Under the pieces are notes generated by a model that saw only the letters and a list, made by a program, of their open reading frames with translations, had not been told where the DNA came from and did not search any database. A stretch of 13,327 bases of DNA from DASZPL01 sp035550315 (GTDB taxonomy: Bacteria; Actinomycetota; Actinomycetes; JAFAQI01), in NCBI GenBank assembly GCA_035550315.1, contig DASZPL010000053.1:1-13327 (forward strand), written 5' to 3'. The first letter of the stretch is position 1, and each line of letters begins with the position of its first letter. A program made the position numbers and the translations under genes. Below are positions 5,700-13,128 of this stretch, piece after piece.

Positions 5700-8222
5700 G
5701 TGGTGCAGCCGGACGCGACCGCGCTCCGTCGGGCGCTGCGCCGAGCCGATGACGGCAAATCACTGGACCGCGCCGAAGCCGAGATCCTGCTGCACGCGCG
5801 CGGCGCCGACCTCGACCGGTTGTGCGCTGCGGCCGGGCAGGTGCGCGACGCCGGCCTGGCCGCGCTCGGGCGTCCCGGCACGGTCACCTACAGCCGCAAG
5901 GTCTTCATCCCGCTGACCCGGTTGTGCCGCGACCGTTGTCATTACTGCACGTTCGCCACGACGCCGGCGCGGCTGCCCGCGGCGTACCTGTCCCCGGACG
6001 AGGTGCTCGACATCGCGCGGCGCGGCGCCGCCGTCGGTTGCAAGGAGGCGTTGTTCACCCTCGGTGACCAGCCCGAGGCACGGTGGTCCGCCGCCCGCGA
6101 CTGGCTCGAGGCCCACGGCTTCGACTCGACACTCGGCTACGTGCGGGCGATGGCGATCCGGGTGCTGGAGGAGACCGGCCTGCTGCCGCACCTCAACCCG
6201 GGTGTCATGAGCTGGGAGCAGCTGCAGCGGCTGAAGCCGGTCGCGCCGTCAATGGGCCTGATGCTGGAGACCACCGCCGACGTCCCCGCGCATCGCGGCT
6301 CGCCGGACAAGGTCCCCGCGGTGCGGCTGCGGACGATCACCGACGCCGGTCGGTCCAACATTGCGTTCACGACCGGCCTGCTGATCGGCATCGGCGAGAG
6401 CTACGCCGACCGGATTGAGTCGCTGTTCGCGTTGCGCGGGCTGGCCCGGCAGTACGGCCACGTGCAGGAAGTCATCGTGCAGAACTTCCGCGCCAAGCCG
6501 GACACCGCGATGCGCTCGGCCGCCGACCTCGCGGTCGATGAGTACGTCGCCACCGTCGCGGTCGCGCGGCTCGTGCTCGGCACTCAGGTGCGGGTGCAGG
6601 CGCCGCCGAACCTGGTGGACCTCGACGAGTGCCGCCGGCTGCTGGCCGCCGGCATCGACGACTGGGGCGGCGTGTCGCCGGTCACCCCTGACCACGTCAA
6701 CCCGGAGCGGCCCTGGCCGCACCTCGACGACCTGGCGGCGGTCAGCGACGCCGCCGGCTACCGGTTGACGGAGCGGCTCACCGCACATCCGCCGTACCTC
6801 GCCGAGCCGTGGCTGGACCCGCGGTTGCGGCCGCACGTCGACGCGCTCCGCGACGATCGCGGCCTCGCGCGGGCCGGCGCGCTGCCGATCGGTCTGCCGT
6901 GGCAGGAGCCGGACGGTGGATGGGACGACGCGGGCCGGGTCGACCTGGCGACCTCGATCGACGTCGAAGGCCGGCGCACGGAGAGCCGGTCGGATGTCGA
7001 CACGGCGTACGGCGCCTGGGAGGCGCTCACCGTCTCGGCCGCCGCCCGGCAGCGCGGCAGTGCGGTGGCGGAGCCGGCGCCGGACGGCCGGTTGCGGCCG
7101 GAGTTCGTCACTGCGTTGCGGCATGCCGAGGCGGACCCGGCGGGACTGTCCGACACTGACGCCTTGGTGCTGTTCGACGCCCAGCCGGGCGCGGAGATCG
7201 AGGCGTTGGCGCGGCTGGCCGACGACATCCGCCGCGACACTGTGGGCGACACGGTCACCTACGTCGTCAACCGCAACATCAACTTCACCAATGTCTGTTA
7301 CACCGGTTGCCGGTTCTGCGCGTTCGCGCAACGGCGGTCCGACGCCGACGCGTACACGCTGTCGCTCGACGAGGTCGGGAGCCGCGCCGACGAGGCGGTC
7401 GCCGCCGGCGCGACCGAGATCTGCATGCAGGGCGGCATCTCGCCGGAGCTGCCGGGCACGGCGTACTTCGACCTGGCGCGCGAGGTGAAGCGACGCCAGC
7501 CGGATCTGCACCTGCACGCGTTCAGCCCGATGGAGGTCGTCAACGGCGCGGCCCGCACCGGGATGTCGATCGCCGACTGGCTGGTTGCGGCTCGCGAGGC
7601 CGGCGTCGACTCGTTGCCCGGCACCGCTGCCGAGATCCTCGACGACGACGTCCGCTGGGTGCTGACCAAGGGCAAGCTGCCGGCGGCCAGCTGGGTCGAG
7701 GTGATCACAACCGCGCACCGGCTCGGCATCCCAACGACGTCGACGATGATGTACGGCCACGTCGACACGCCGGCGCACTGGGTGGCGCACCTGAAGCTGC
7801 TGGCCCGGATCCAGGCCGAGACCGGCGGCTTCACCGAGTTCGTGCCACTGCCGTTCGTCCACCACAACGCCCCGCTTTATCTCGCCGGGTTGGCGCGACC
7901 CGGCTCCACCCGGTTGGAGGACCGGGCGGTGCACGCGATGGCGCGGATCCTGCTGCACGGCCGGATCGACCACGTGCAGACCTCGTGGGTCAAGCTCGGC
8001 ACGGAGGGCTGCGTGCAGATGCTCCGCGGCGGCGTCGACGACCTCGGCGGCACGCTGATGGAGGAGACGATCAGCAGGATGGCCGGCTCGCAGCACGGTT
8101 CGCGGCGGACGCCGGAAGAGCTCGAGGAGATCGCGGCCGCGGCCGGGCGCCCGGCTCGGCAGCGCACCACGCTCTACGGCATTGCCGCGGAACGACGGGC
8201 AGGAACCGTCACCCCGGCGTAG
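5700..8222 (+). CDS. fbiC: FO synthase FbiC (fused CofG-CofH radical SAM enzyme)
   Basis: Makes FO (7,8-didemethyl-8-hydroxy-5-deazariboflavin), the F420 chromophore, from tyrosine and 5-amino-6-(D-ribitylamino)uracil. The 840-residue protein holds two radical SAM halves, each with a CxxxCxxC iron-sulfur motif: C76/C80/C83 in LCRDRCHYCTF (CofG-like) and C533/C537/C540 in VCYTGCRFCAF (CofH-like). Other family stretches are YSRKVFIPLTRL, KEALFTLGDQPEARW, GVSPVTPDHVNPERPWP, MQGGISPELPGT, TSTMMYGHVDTPAHWVAHLK and LGGTLMEETISRMAGS. Compared with my memory of mycobacterial FbiC, the segment MLETTADVPAHRGSPDK (from about residue 188) is about 6 residues shorter. The start is GTG 5700 or the adjacent in-frame GTG 5703; the -10 spacing favours 5700. 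In Mycobacterium tuberculosis fbiC is unlinked to fbiAB, whereas here it is divergent from them. The stop codon overlaps the next -10 box. Confidence 0.97.
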   Translation: MVQPDATALRRALRRADDGKSLDRAEAEILLHARGADLDRLCAAAGQVRDAGLAALGRPGTVTYSRKVFIPLTRLCRDRCHYCTFATTPARLPAAYLSPDEVLDIARRGAAVGCKEALFTLGDQPEARWSAARDWLEAHGFDSTLGYVRAMAIRVLEETGLLPHLNPGVMSWEQLQRLKPVAPSMGLMLETTADVPAHRGSPDKVPAVRLRTITDAGRSNIAFTTGLLIGIGESYADRIESLFALRGLARQYGHVQEVIVQNFRAKPDTAMRSAADLAVDEYVATVAVARLVLGTQVRVQAPPNLVDLDECRRLLAAGIDDWGGVSPVTPDHVNPERPWPHLDDLAAVSDAAGYRLTERLTAHPPYLAEPWLDPRLRPHVDALRDDRGLARAGALPIGLPWQEPDGGWDDAGRVDLATSIDVEGRRTESRSDVDTAYGAWEALTVSAAARQRGSAVAEPAPDGRLRPEFVTALRHAEADPAGLSDTDALVLFDAQPGAEIEALARLADDIRRDTVGDTVTYVVNRNINFTNVCYTGCRFCAFAQRRSDADAYTLSLDEVGSRADEAVAAGATEICMQGGISPELPGTAYFDLAREVKRRQPDLHLHAFSPMEVVNGAARTGMSIADWLVAAREAGVDSLPGTAAEILDDDVRWVLTKGKLPAASWVEVITTAHRLGIPTTSTMMYGHVDTPAHWVAHLKLLARIQAETGGFTEFVPLPFVHHNAPLYLAGLARPGSTRLEDRAVHAMARILLHGRIDHVQTSWVKLGTEGCVQMLRGGVDDLGGTLMEETISRMAGSQHGSRRTPEELEEIAAAAGRPARQRTTLYGIAAERRAGTVTPA

Positions 8223-8225
8223 GGT
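8220..8225 (+). promoter_or_regulatory. -10 box (TAGGGT) overlapping the fbiC stop codon
   Basis: The TAG stop of fbiC forms the first half of a TAGGGT hexamer. Seven bases later is GTG 8233, the preferred start of the coiled-coil protein, which has no Shine-Dalgarno sequence. The layout copies the fbiC promoter and suggests a separate leaderless transcript. No clear -35 is visible. Confidence 0.5.
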
Positions 8226-8232
8226 CTCGACC

Positions 8233-9501
8233 GTGGACAACCAGCCCGCAGCAGCCAACGGCGCCCGGACGACGCTGGCCAGCCGGCTGCAGACCCTGGT
8301 CGACGGGGTCCGCGGCTCGGCCGTGGAGGAGGCGCTCGAGGCGCGGCTGGCCGCCATCGAGGACACCCTCGACGGCCTGGCCGAACGGCTGGAGGCGTTG
8401 GCGCGCACCAGCGCCAGCGATGCCGGCGAGCGGCTGGCGTCGCTCGACGACCGGCTGACCGCGCTGTCGCAGTCACTGCAGGCGGAGCGCGCCGCCGCGG
8501 CGCAGCACCGGGACCGTACGGCGCTGACGCTGCAGGACCAGGCGGTGGCGTTCGACGAATGGGCCGAAGCGGTGCGCGGCGCCTTGGAAGAAGTCGGCGA
8601 CAGCACCGGCGCCACGCTGTCGTCGCTCGGCGCCTCGCTCAGCGACGCCGCGGCAGCGTCCCGGGAAGCCGACCGGCGGCACCTCGACGCCATGATCAAC
8701 GACCTGAGCGCGACCGTCGACGAAGAGGTCGCGGCGTTACGCAGCGACCTGGCGGACGCATTGGAAGAGGTGTCGAACCAAGTCACCGCGACGCTGCGCG
8801 AGCTGCACGAGGACTGGCGGCCGCGCACCGACGCGGTGATCGCCGAGGGCCGCGCCGCGGCGCAGGGCGCACTGGTCGACTTCGAAGCGAAGGTCGACAC
8901 GGCGCTCGCGGACATTACCGGCGCGTTGGCCGGGCAGCTGGCGACTGTGCGCCAGGTGACCGCGACCCTCGACACCGGCACCGACCGGTTCATCGCGGCC
9001 GGCAAGTCGTTGCTCGCCTACCTCGCCGAACGCGACCGGTGGCTGGAACGCGAGCGCGACCGGGTGCTGCACGAGTTGCTCGACGAGTTCGGGCAGGGCC
9101 TCACCGCCCGTGAGGCGAAGGCGGTGTCCTCACGGGTCACCGCAGCGTTGGATCGCCGCCGCGACGCACGCGACGCCGACCGCTGGCGGCGGGCTCAGCC
9201 GGACCTGGTGGAGCCGCCGATGCCCGACGACCTCGCCGCGCTGGGTGAGCCGATCCCGGCGCTGGACGCGCCGCCGGCACTGCAACCGGCGCTGCAAGCC
9301 GTGCGCTCCGGGCCCGCGCGTCGCAGCGCGTCATCGCGGCAGCCCGCGGCGGCCAAACGGACGGCCAAGACCGCCTCGAAGTCGGCGGCCAAGTCGACCG
9401 CGAAGAAGGTGACGAAGTCGACCTCGAAGACCGCTGCCAAGACGACCGCGAAGCGGGCGAGCTCACGGTCGAGCGGTCGCTCCACCGGCACCACCGGCTG
9501 A
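8233..9501 (+). CDS. Long coiled-coil protein with a lysine-periodic, histone H1-like C-terminal tail
   Basis: I do not recognise a named family. With GTG 8233 as start (7 bases after a -10 box) it has 422 residues in three parts. Residues 7-322 are almost continuous helix: heptad-like, rich in Ala, Leu, Glu, Asp and Arg, with a single proline (P197), as expected of a coiled-coil rod. Residues 323-370 are a Pro/Ala-rich hinge. Residues 371-422 are strongly basic: lysines fall at 375, 379, 383, 387, 391, 395, 399, 403 and 407, an unbroken period of four, with an extra K392 and Ser/Thr or Ala between. No signal peptide or membrane helix is seen. Coiled coil plus a Lys-rich tail is also the plan of mycobacterial HBHA, and such tails occur on actinobacterial HU (HupB), so DNA, polyanion or envelope binding are all possible. 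It lies between fbiC and whiB. An in-frame start at 8182 would overlap fbiC and is less likely. Confidence 0.82.
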   Translation: MDNQPAAANGARTTLASRLQTLVDGVRGSAVEEALEARLAAIEDTLDGLAERLEALARTSASDAGERLASLDDRLTALSQSLQAERAAAAQHRDRTALTLQDQAVAFDEWAEAVRGALEEVGDSTGATLSSLGASLSDAAAASREADRRHLDAMINDLSATVDEEVAALRSDLADALEEVSNQVTATLRELHEDWRPRTDAVIAEGRAAAQGALVDFEAKVDTALADITGALAGQLATVRQVTATLDTGTDRFIAAGKSLLAYLAERDRWLERERDRVLHELLDEFGQGLTAREAKAVSSRVTAALDRRRDARDADRWRRAQPDLVEPPMPDDLAALGEPIPALDAPPALQPALQAVRSGPARRSASSRQPAAAKRTAKTASKSAAKSTAKKVTKSTSKTAAKTTAKRASSRSSGRSTGTTG

Positions 9502-9510
9502 TCCAGCCGG
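9494..9510 (+). terminator. Short GC-rich hairpin at the end of the coiled-coil gene
   Basis: A perfect 7-bp stem (9494-9500 with 9504-9510, loop ATC) spans the TGA stop at 9499-9501. No T-tract follows. It sits just before the whiB promoter, so it may act as a weak terminator, but short GC hairpins are common in such DNA. Confidence 0.35.
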
Positions 9511-9542
9511 CTACCCGACTGGACCTAATACCACTACCCCTC

Positions 9543-9572
9543 TTGACTTTCTGGCAGCCACGCGCATGTAAT
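9543..9572 (+). promoter_or_regulatory. Strong sigma-70/HrdB-type promoter of whiB
   Basis: TTGACT (9543-9548) and TGTAAT (9567-9572) are separated by 18 bases. Each differs from the consensus hexamer at one position, making this by far the best promoter match in the window. It lies in a local AT-richer patch (about 9525-9595). Transcription would begin near 9579-9580, giving a leader of about 110 bases before the preferred whiB start at 9691, or no leader if GTG 9580 is used. Confidence 0.7.
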
Positions 9573-9690
9573 TTCACTCGTGTCATTCCCCATGGCCGCG
9601 GACGGCGAGCACCGGTTCGCCGGCCAGGACACTCCGCAACCGACGCTGTCGCGCCGTTGGCACGGCAGCCCGAGTGACGTGGAGTCGCAG
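9573..9690 (+). other. whiB 5' leader
   Basis: This stretch lies between the promoter and the preferred whiB start. It contains GTG 9580 and ATG 9592, both in frame with whiB with no stop codon in between, and ends with GGAG (9681-9684) 6 bases before ATG 9691. The 37-residue extension that would be made from GTG 9580 shows no domain or WhiB-like feature. I see no convincing riboswitch or attenuator fold. Confidence 0.5.
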
Positions 9691-9993
9691 ATGACAAACC
9701 TCGCAGTCACCGAGCCGAGCGTGAGTGCCGCGCCGACCGACGAGGTCCTGCTCGCACCGGGGGAGGAACTGGTCCCGCTGCCGTGGCAGGAGCAAGCGCT
9801 GTGCGCGCAGACCGACCCGGAGGCGTTCTTCCCGGAGAAGGGCGGCTCGACCCGGGAGGCCAAGCGGGTGTGCAGCCGGTGCGACGTGCGGGGCGACTGC
9901 CTGACTTACGCGTTGGCGCACGACGAGCGGTTCGGCATCTGGGGCGGGTTGTCGGAGCGGGAGCGCCGTCGGTTGAAGCGGCAGGCCGTATAA
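9691..9993 (+). CDS. whiB2: WhiB-family iron-sulfur transcription factor, WhiB2/WhmD-like
   Basis: A small [4Fe-4S] regulator that in relatives binds the primary sigma factor and controls sporulation septation (Streptomyces WhiB) or cell division (mycobacterial WhmD/WhiB2). With ATG 9691 (GGAG 6 bases upstream) it has 100 residues. The cluster ligands are C38, C61, C64 and C70 in the standard C...CxxCxxxxxC pattern, then the turn motif GIWGG (82-86) and the basic C-terminus ERERRRLKRQAV that contacts DNA in this family. W32 in the LPWQEQALC stretch is also typical. The WhiB2 assignment rests on the sequence style plus the known linkage of whiB2 to fbiA-fbiB and the GDP-mannose gene; other WhiB classes are not fully excluded. 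Translation from GTG 9580 would give a 137-residue form. Confidence 0.93.
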   Translation: MTNLAVTEPSVSAAPTDEVLLAPGEELVPLPWQEQALCAQTDPEAFFPEKGGSTREAKRVCSRCDVRGDCLTYALAHDERFGIWGGLSERERRRLKRQAV

Positions 9994-9997
9994 CGCA

Positions 9998-10015
9998 CCT
10001 ACTGGTGCCGGTAGG
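9998..10015 (+). terminator. Possible hairpin after whiB
   Basis: A 7-bp stem with one T-G pair (9998-10004 with 10009-10015, loop GTGC) lies 5 bases after the whiB stop. There is no T-tract, and its right arm overlaps a possible -10 box for the next gene. It is weak evidence for termination. Confidence 0.25.
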
Positions 10016-10017
10016 CT
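10012..10017 (+). promoter_or_regulatory. Possible -10 box (TAGGCT) for the glycosyltransferase gene
   Basis: TAGGCT matches TANNNT and lies 30 bases before ATG 10048, so transcription would begin near 10024 with a leader of about 24 bases. No -35 and no clear ribosome site are visible. Read-through from the strong whiB promoter is an alternative. Confidence 0.35.
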
Positions 10018-10047
10018 GACGCCGCCGCGCAACGCCGGCCGCCAGCC

Positions 10048-13000
10048 ATGTCGTTTTCAGCCGCCCGCCCTCGCGCCCACGGCAGTGTTGTCACCGCCGT
10101 CCTGGTCTGTCGCGACGGCGCCGCCTGGTTGCCCGCCGTGCTGTCGGCGGTGGCGGCGCAGACCCGGGCGGTCGAGCGCTTCGTCGCGGTCGACACCGGC
10201 AGCCGCGACGAGTCGGTGCAGCTGGTCAGCGAGATCTGCGGTGAGAGCGCGGTGCTGGTGGCGGCCGACGCCGGGTTCGCCGACGCCGTGCAGCGCGGCC
10301 TGGCCGGCTTCGACCCGGTCGCGCAAACCGAATGGGTGTGGCTGCTGCACGACGACAGCGCGCCGGACCCGACCGCGCTGGAGGAGCTGCTTGCCCGGGT
10401 CGAGCACGCGCCGTCGATCTGGATGGTCGGGCCCAAGGTGCTCGACTGGGACGGACAGCGATTGGTGCAAGCCGGCCTCACCATCGACGGCGGCGGTCAC
10501 ATCGACACCGGCCTCGACGGCCGGGAGGTCGACCAGGGCCAGCGCGATGACGTCGACGAGGTGCTGGCGGTCGGCAGCGCCGGCGCGCTGATCCGTCGCG
10601 ATGTCTGGGATCGGCTGGGCGGGCTGCCGCCACAGTGGCCGACCGAGGCCGGCGACGTCGACCTGGGCTGGCGGGTGAACGCCGCCGACGGCCGGGTCGT
10701 CGTCGCATCCCGGGCCATCGTCCGGCACGCCGCTGCCCATGACGGCGACCGTCACCACGGCGGCGGTGACGGTGACCTCGCGACCCGACGGCTGCATGGC
10801 ATGCAGGTCGTGCTCGCCAACGCCAGGCGGTGGACGGTGCCGCTGCTGTTGCTGCGGTTGGTCGCGGCGGCGCTGTCCCGGGCGGTCGGACAGCACCTGT
10901 TCGCACGCCGCTTCCAAGCCGCGCGCGCCGAGCTGTCGGCCGCGGCCCGGCTGGTGACGCACTACAACGTGGTCAGCGCGGCCCGCCGGCAACGCGACCA
11001 GCAACGGACGGTGAGCCACGGCGAGCTGCGACATCTGCGGCCGCCACCCGGCAGTCGCTGGCGCCAGGTGTCGGTGAGCTTCGGCGGGTTCGGCCGCGAC
11101 CATGAAGCGACCAGGTCGACGGCCGCGGTCGAGTCCGGGCCGGTCTCCGAAGACGTGGAGTCGTTGGCCACCGACATCGGAGCGGTTGCCCGCTTCTTCC
11201 GGCGGCCCGGGACCCTGCTGTTCCTGGGCATGACGCTAATCGCCTTGGTGGCGGAGCGCGGCGTACTCAGCACCACGTTGCACGGCGGCCAGCTGTTGCC
11301 GGTGCCCGGCGGCGCCAGCGACCTGTGGTCGATTTACCTGTCGGCCTTCCACCCGGTGTCCGTCGGATCGGCCAACCCCGCACCGACGTCGGTTGCCGTC
11401 CTCGCCCTGCTGTCGACGCTGTCGTTCGGCAAGGTCTGGTTCGCGATCGACGTGATCCTGCTCGGCGCGGTGCCGCTCGCGGCGATGACCGCCTACTGGT
11501 CGCTGCGCGCGGTCACGCCGAACGTCCTCGTCCGGCTGTGGGTCGCCGTCGGCTACGCGCTGCTGCCGGCGGTGACCGGCGCTGTGGCGGCCGGGCACGT
11601 CGACGTGGCGCTGATCGCGATCCTGTTGCCGTTGTTGCTGCGCGCAGCCGCGGCGGCGTTGCGCACCGACCCGGTCCGCGGCGACTGGCACCGCAGTGTC
11701 GGCACCGGTTTGCTGCTCGCCGTCGTGACGGCATTCGTTCCGGCGCTCTGGCTGACCGCCGCCGTCGTGTTGCTCGTCGGTGCCCTGTCGTTTCCGGTGG
11801 TCGGTGACGAGATCGGCCGCCGGATGCGCGCCGTCGCCGTCATCCTCGCGGCCGCGGCGCTGGCGCTGGTCCCGTGGAGCGGACAAGTGCTGGCGCATCC
11901 CAGCTGGCTGCTCGGTGCGGTGCCCGCGACGTACGGCGGGCACGATGCGCCGGTTGGCTTGTCCCTGGTGTTATTGCGCGCCGGCGGTGCGGCGCAGCCA
12001 CCGGTGTGGATCGGCATTCCGTTGGTCGCGGCGGCGATCGTCGGGTTGCGCCGGCGGAGGTCGGCGCCGATCGCCCGCATCGGCGGCGTGCTGCTGGTGC
12101 TCGGCGTCGTCGCCGGTGTCGTGGTGACGCGCTCGGTAGGCGTCGTGACCGGCGTACCCGACAGCCGGCACTGGCCCGGCGTCTGGATGGTGGTCGCCGG
12201 AGCCGGCGTCCTGCTGGCGGCGGCGGTGGCCCTGACCGGTGGGCGGCAGGCGCTGCGCAGCTATGCCTTCGGCTGGCGGCAGCCCACCGCGATCGCGCTG
12301 GCGGGATTTGCGTTGGTGGCCACCGTCACCGTCGCCGTCGGTTGGCTGGTGCGTGGTGCCGGCGGGCCACTGACCGGCGCGAACCCCGCGCTGCTGCCGG
12401 CCTTCGCCCAGGCCGAGGTGGCGCAGCCCGCGTCGCCGCGCGTCCTGGTCCTCAACGCGACCGGTCCCACCATCACCTATGCATTGGTCCGGCGTCCGAC
12501 CGGACCGACCCTCGGCGACCGTGCGGTGGCGCCCCACCCGCGCGGCGCGGTGGCACAGCGGCTGGCGGGCGTGGTCCGCGACCTGGTCGCCGGCCGTCCC
12601 GGCGCGGCTGCCGCGCTGCCGCAGTTCGGCATCCAGTACGTCGCCGCGGCCGCGCCTAGCGCCTCGGTGGTCAGCCCGGCACTCGGCAAGGCAACGACGT
12701 TGACCGTTGAGCCCGCGCCCGGCGTCACGGTCTGGAAGTCGTCGCTGCCGGCGGGCGAGCTGGCGTTGCTCGACCCGGCAGACGCGGCCCGGGCCCGCGC
12801 CGGTCAGCTGACGACCGGTGCGCTGCACGTCGTGCCGGCGTCGGGCGCGAGCGCCGACACCCAGATCGGTGGCGGCAGCCCGGGCCGGATGGTGGTGCTC
12901 GCCGAGCCGGCTGACCACCGCTGGCATGCCGAGCTCAACGGCGAGTCGCTGCCGCGGGTCACGGCGTACGGCTGGGCGCAGGGGTTCCTGCTGCCCACCT

Positions 13001-13128
13001 CTGGCGGTCGGCTCACCGTCGGCTTCAGCGGTGGCAGCCGGCCCTGGTGGCTCGCCGTCGAGCTGATCGTCATCGCCGCCCTGCTCGTGCTGGCCCTGCC
13101 GGCCTGGCGCCGGGAGGAATCAGAATGA
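10048..13128 (+). CDS. Large multi-domain membrane glycosyltransferase, GT2 family
   Basis: Predicted to transfer sugars in cell-envelope glycan synthesis; donor and acceptor are unknown. It has 1026 residues. An N-terminal GT-A fold (about 12-280) carries VAVDTGSRDE with D49, the metal-binding WLLHDDSAPD with D102/D103, and EAGDVDLGWRV (E200, D203, D205) near the acceptor site. After an Arg-rich linker (about 280-385) come roughly ten hydrophobic segments from residue 389 to about 772. A soluble segment of about 220 residues (775-995) is probably outside the membrane. The C-terminus has a final helix (ELIVIAALLVLALPAW) and the charged end RREESE. Similar giant GT2 proteins next to whiB occur in other actinomycetes, to my knowledge. 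ATG 10048 gives an N-terminus that leads directly into the first GT2 strand; no strong ribosome site precedes it. The stop overlaps an ATG (ATGA) with a good Shine-Dalgarno sequence. Confidence 0.9.
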   Translation: MSFSAARPRAHGSVVTAVLVCRDGAAWLPAVLSAVAAQTRAVERFVAVDTGSRDESVQLVSEICGESAVLVAADAGFADAVQRGLAGFDPVAQTEWVWLLHDDSAPDPTALEELLARVEHAPSIWMVGPKVLDWDGQRLVQAGLTIDGGGHIDTGLDGREVDQGQRDDVDEVLAVGSAGALIRRDVWDRLGGLPPQWPTEAGDVDLGWRVNAADGRVVVASRAIVRHAAAHDGDRHHGGGDGDLATRRLHGMQVVLANARRWTVPLLLLRLVAAALSRAVGQHLFARRFQAARAELSAAARLVTHYNVVSAARRQRDQQRTVSHGELRHLRPPPGSRWRQVSVSFGGFGRDHEATRSTAAVESGPVSEDVESLATDIGAVARFFRRPGTLLFLGMTLIALVAERGVLSTTLHGGQLLPVPGGASDLWSIYLSAFHPVSVGSANPAPTSVAVLALLSTLSFGKVWFAIDVILLGAVPLAAMTAYWSLRAVTPNVLVRLWVAVGYALLPAVTGAVAAGHVDVALIAILLPLLLRAAAAALRTDPVRGDWHRSVGTGLLLAVVTAFVPALWLTAAVVLLVGALSFPVVGDEIGRRMRAVAVILAAAALALVPWSGQVLAHPSWLLGAVPATYGGHDAPVGLSLVLLRAGGAAQPPVWIGIPLVAAAIVGLRRRRSAPIARIGGVLLVLGVVAGVVVTRSVGVVTGVPDSRHWPGVWMVVAGAGVLLAAAVALTGGRQALRSYAFGWRQPTAIALAGFALVATVTVAVGWLVRGAGGPLTGANPALLPAFAQAEVAQPASPRVLVLNATGPTITYALVRRPTGPTLGDRAVAPHPRGAVAQRLAGVVRDLVAGRPGAAAALPQFGIQYVAAAAPSASVVSPALGKATTLTVEPAPGVTVWKSSLPAGELALLDPADAARARAGQLTTGALHVVPASGASADTQIGGGSPGRMVVLAEPADHRWHAELNGESLPRVTAYGWAQGFLLPTSGGRLTVGFSGGSRPWWLAVELIVIAALLVLALPAWRREESE

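Noticed and set aside
5677..5763. Longer fbiA from an ATG at 5763.
   Set aside because: It would overlap the fbiC coding sequence by about 60 bases and add residues absent from the family, whereas GTG 5676 begins at the conserved MRVTVLSGG.
6249..9005. Very long open frame (918 codons) on the minus strand opposite fbiC and the coiled-coil gene.
   Set aside because: Its translation is Ser/Arg/Ala-rich low-complexity with no motif, and it is fully antisense to two well-supported genes. This is the usual shadow frame of very GC-rich coding DNA.
9355..9460. Repetitive DNA in the lysine-rich tail, considered as a tandem repeat or CRISPR-like array.
   Set aside because: The period of four exists at the amino-acid level, but the codons and spacers vary and there are no identical direct repeats with unique spacers.
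9569..9574. TAATTT as the whiB -10 box.
   Set aside because: The spacing to TTGACT would be 20 bases; TGTAAT at 9567-9572 gives 18 and an equally good or better match.
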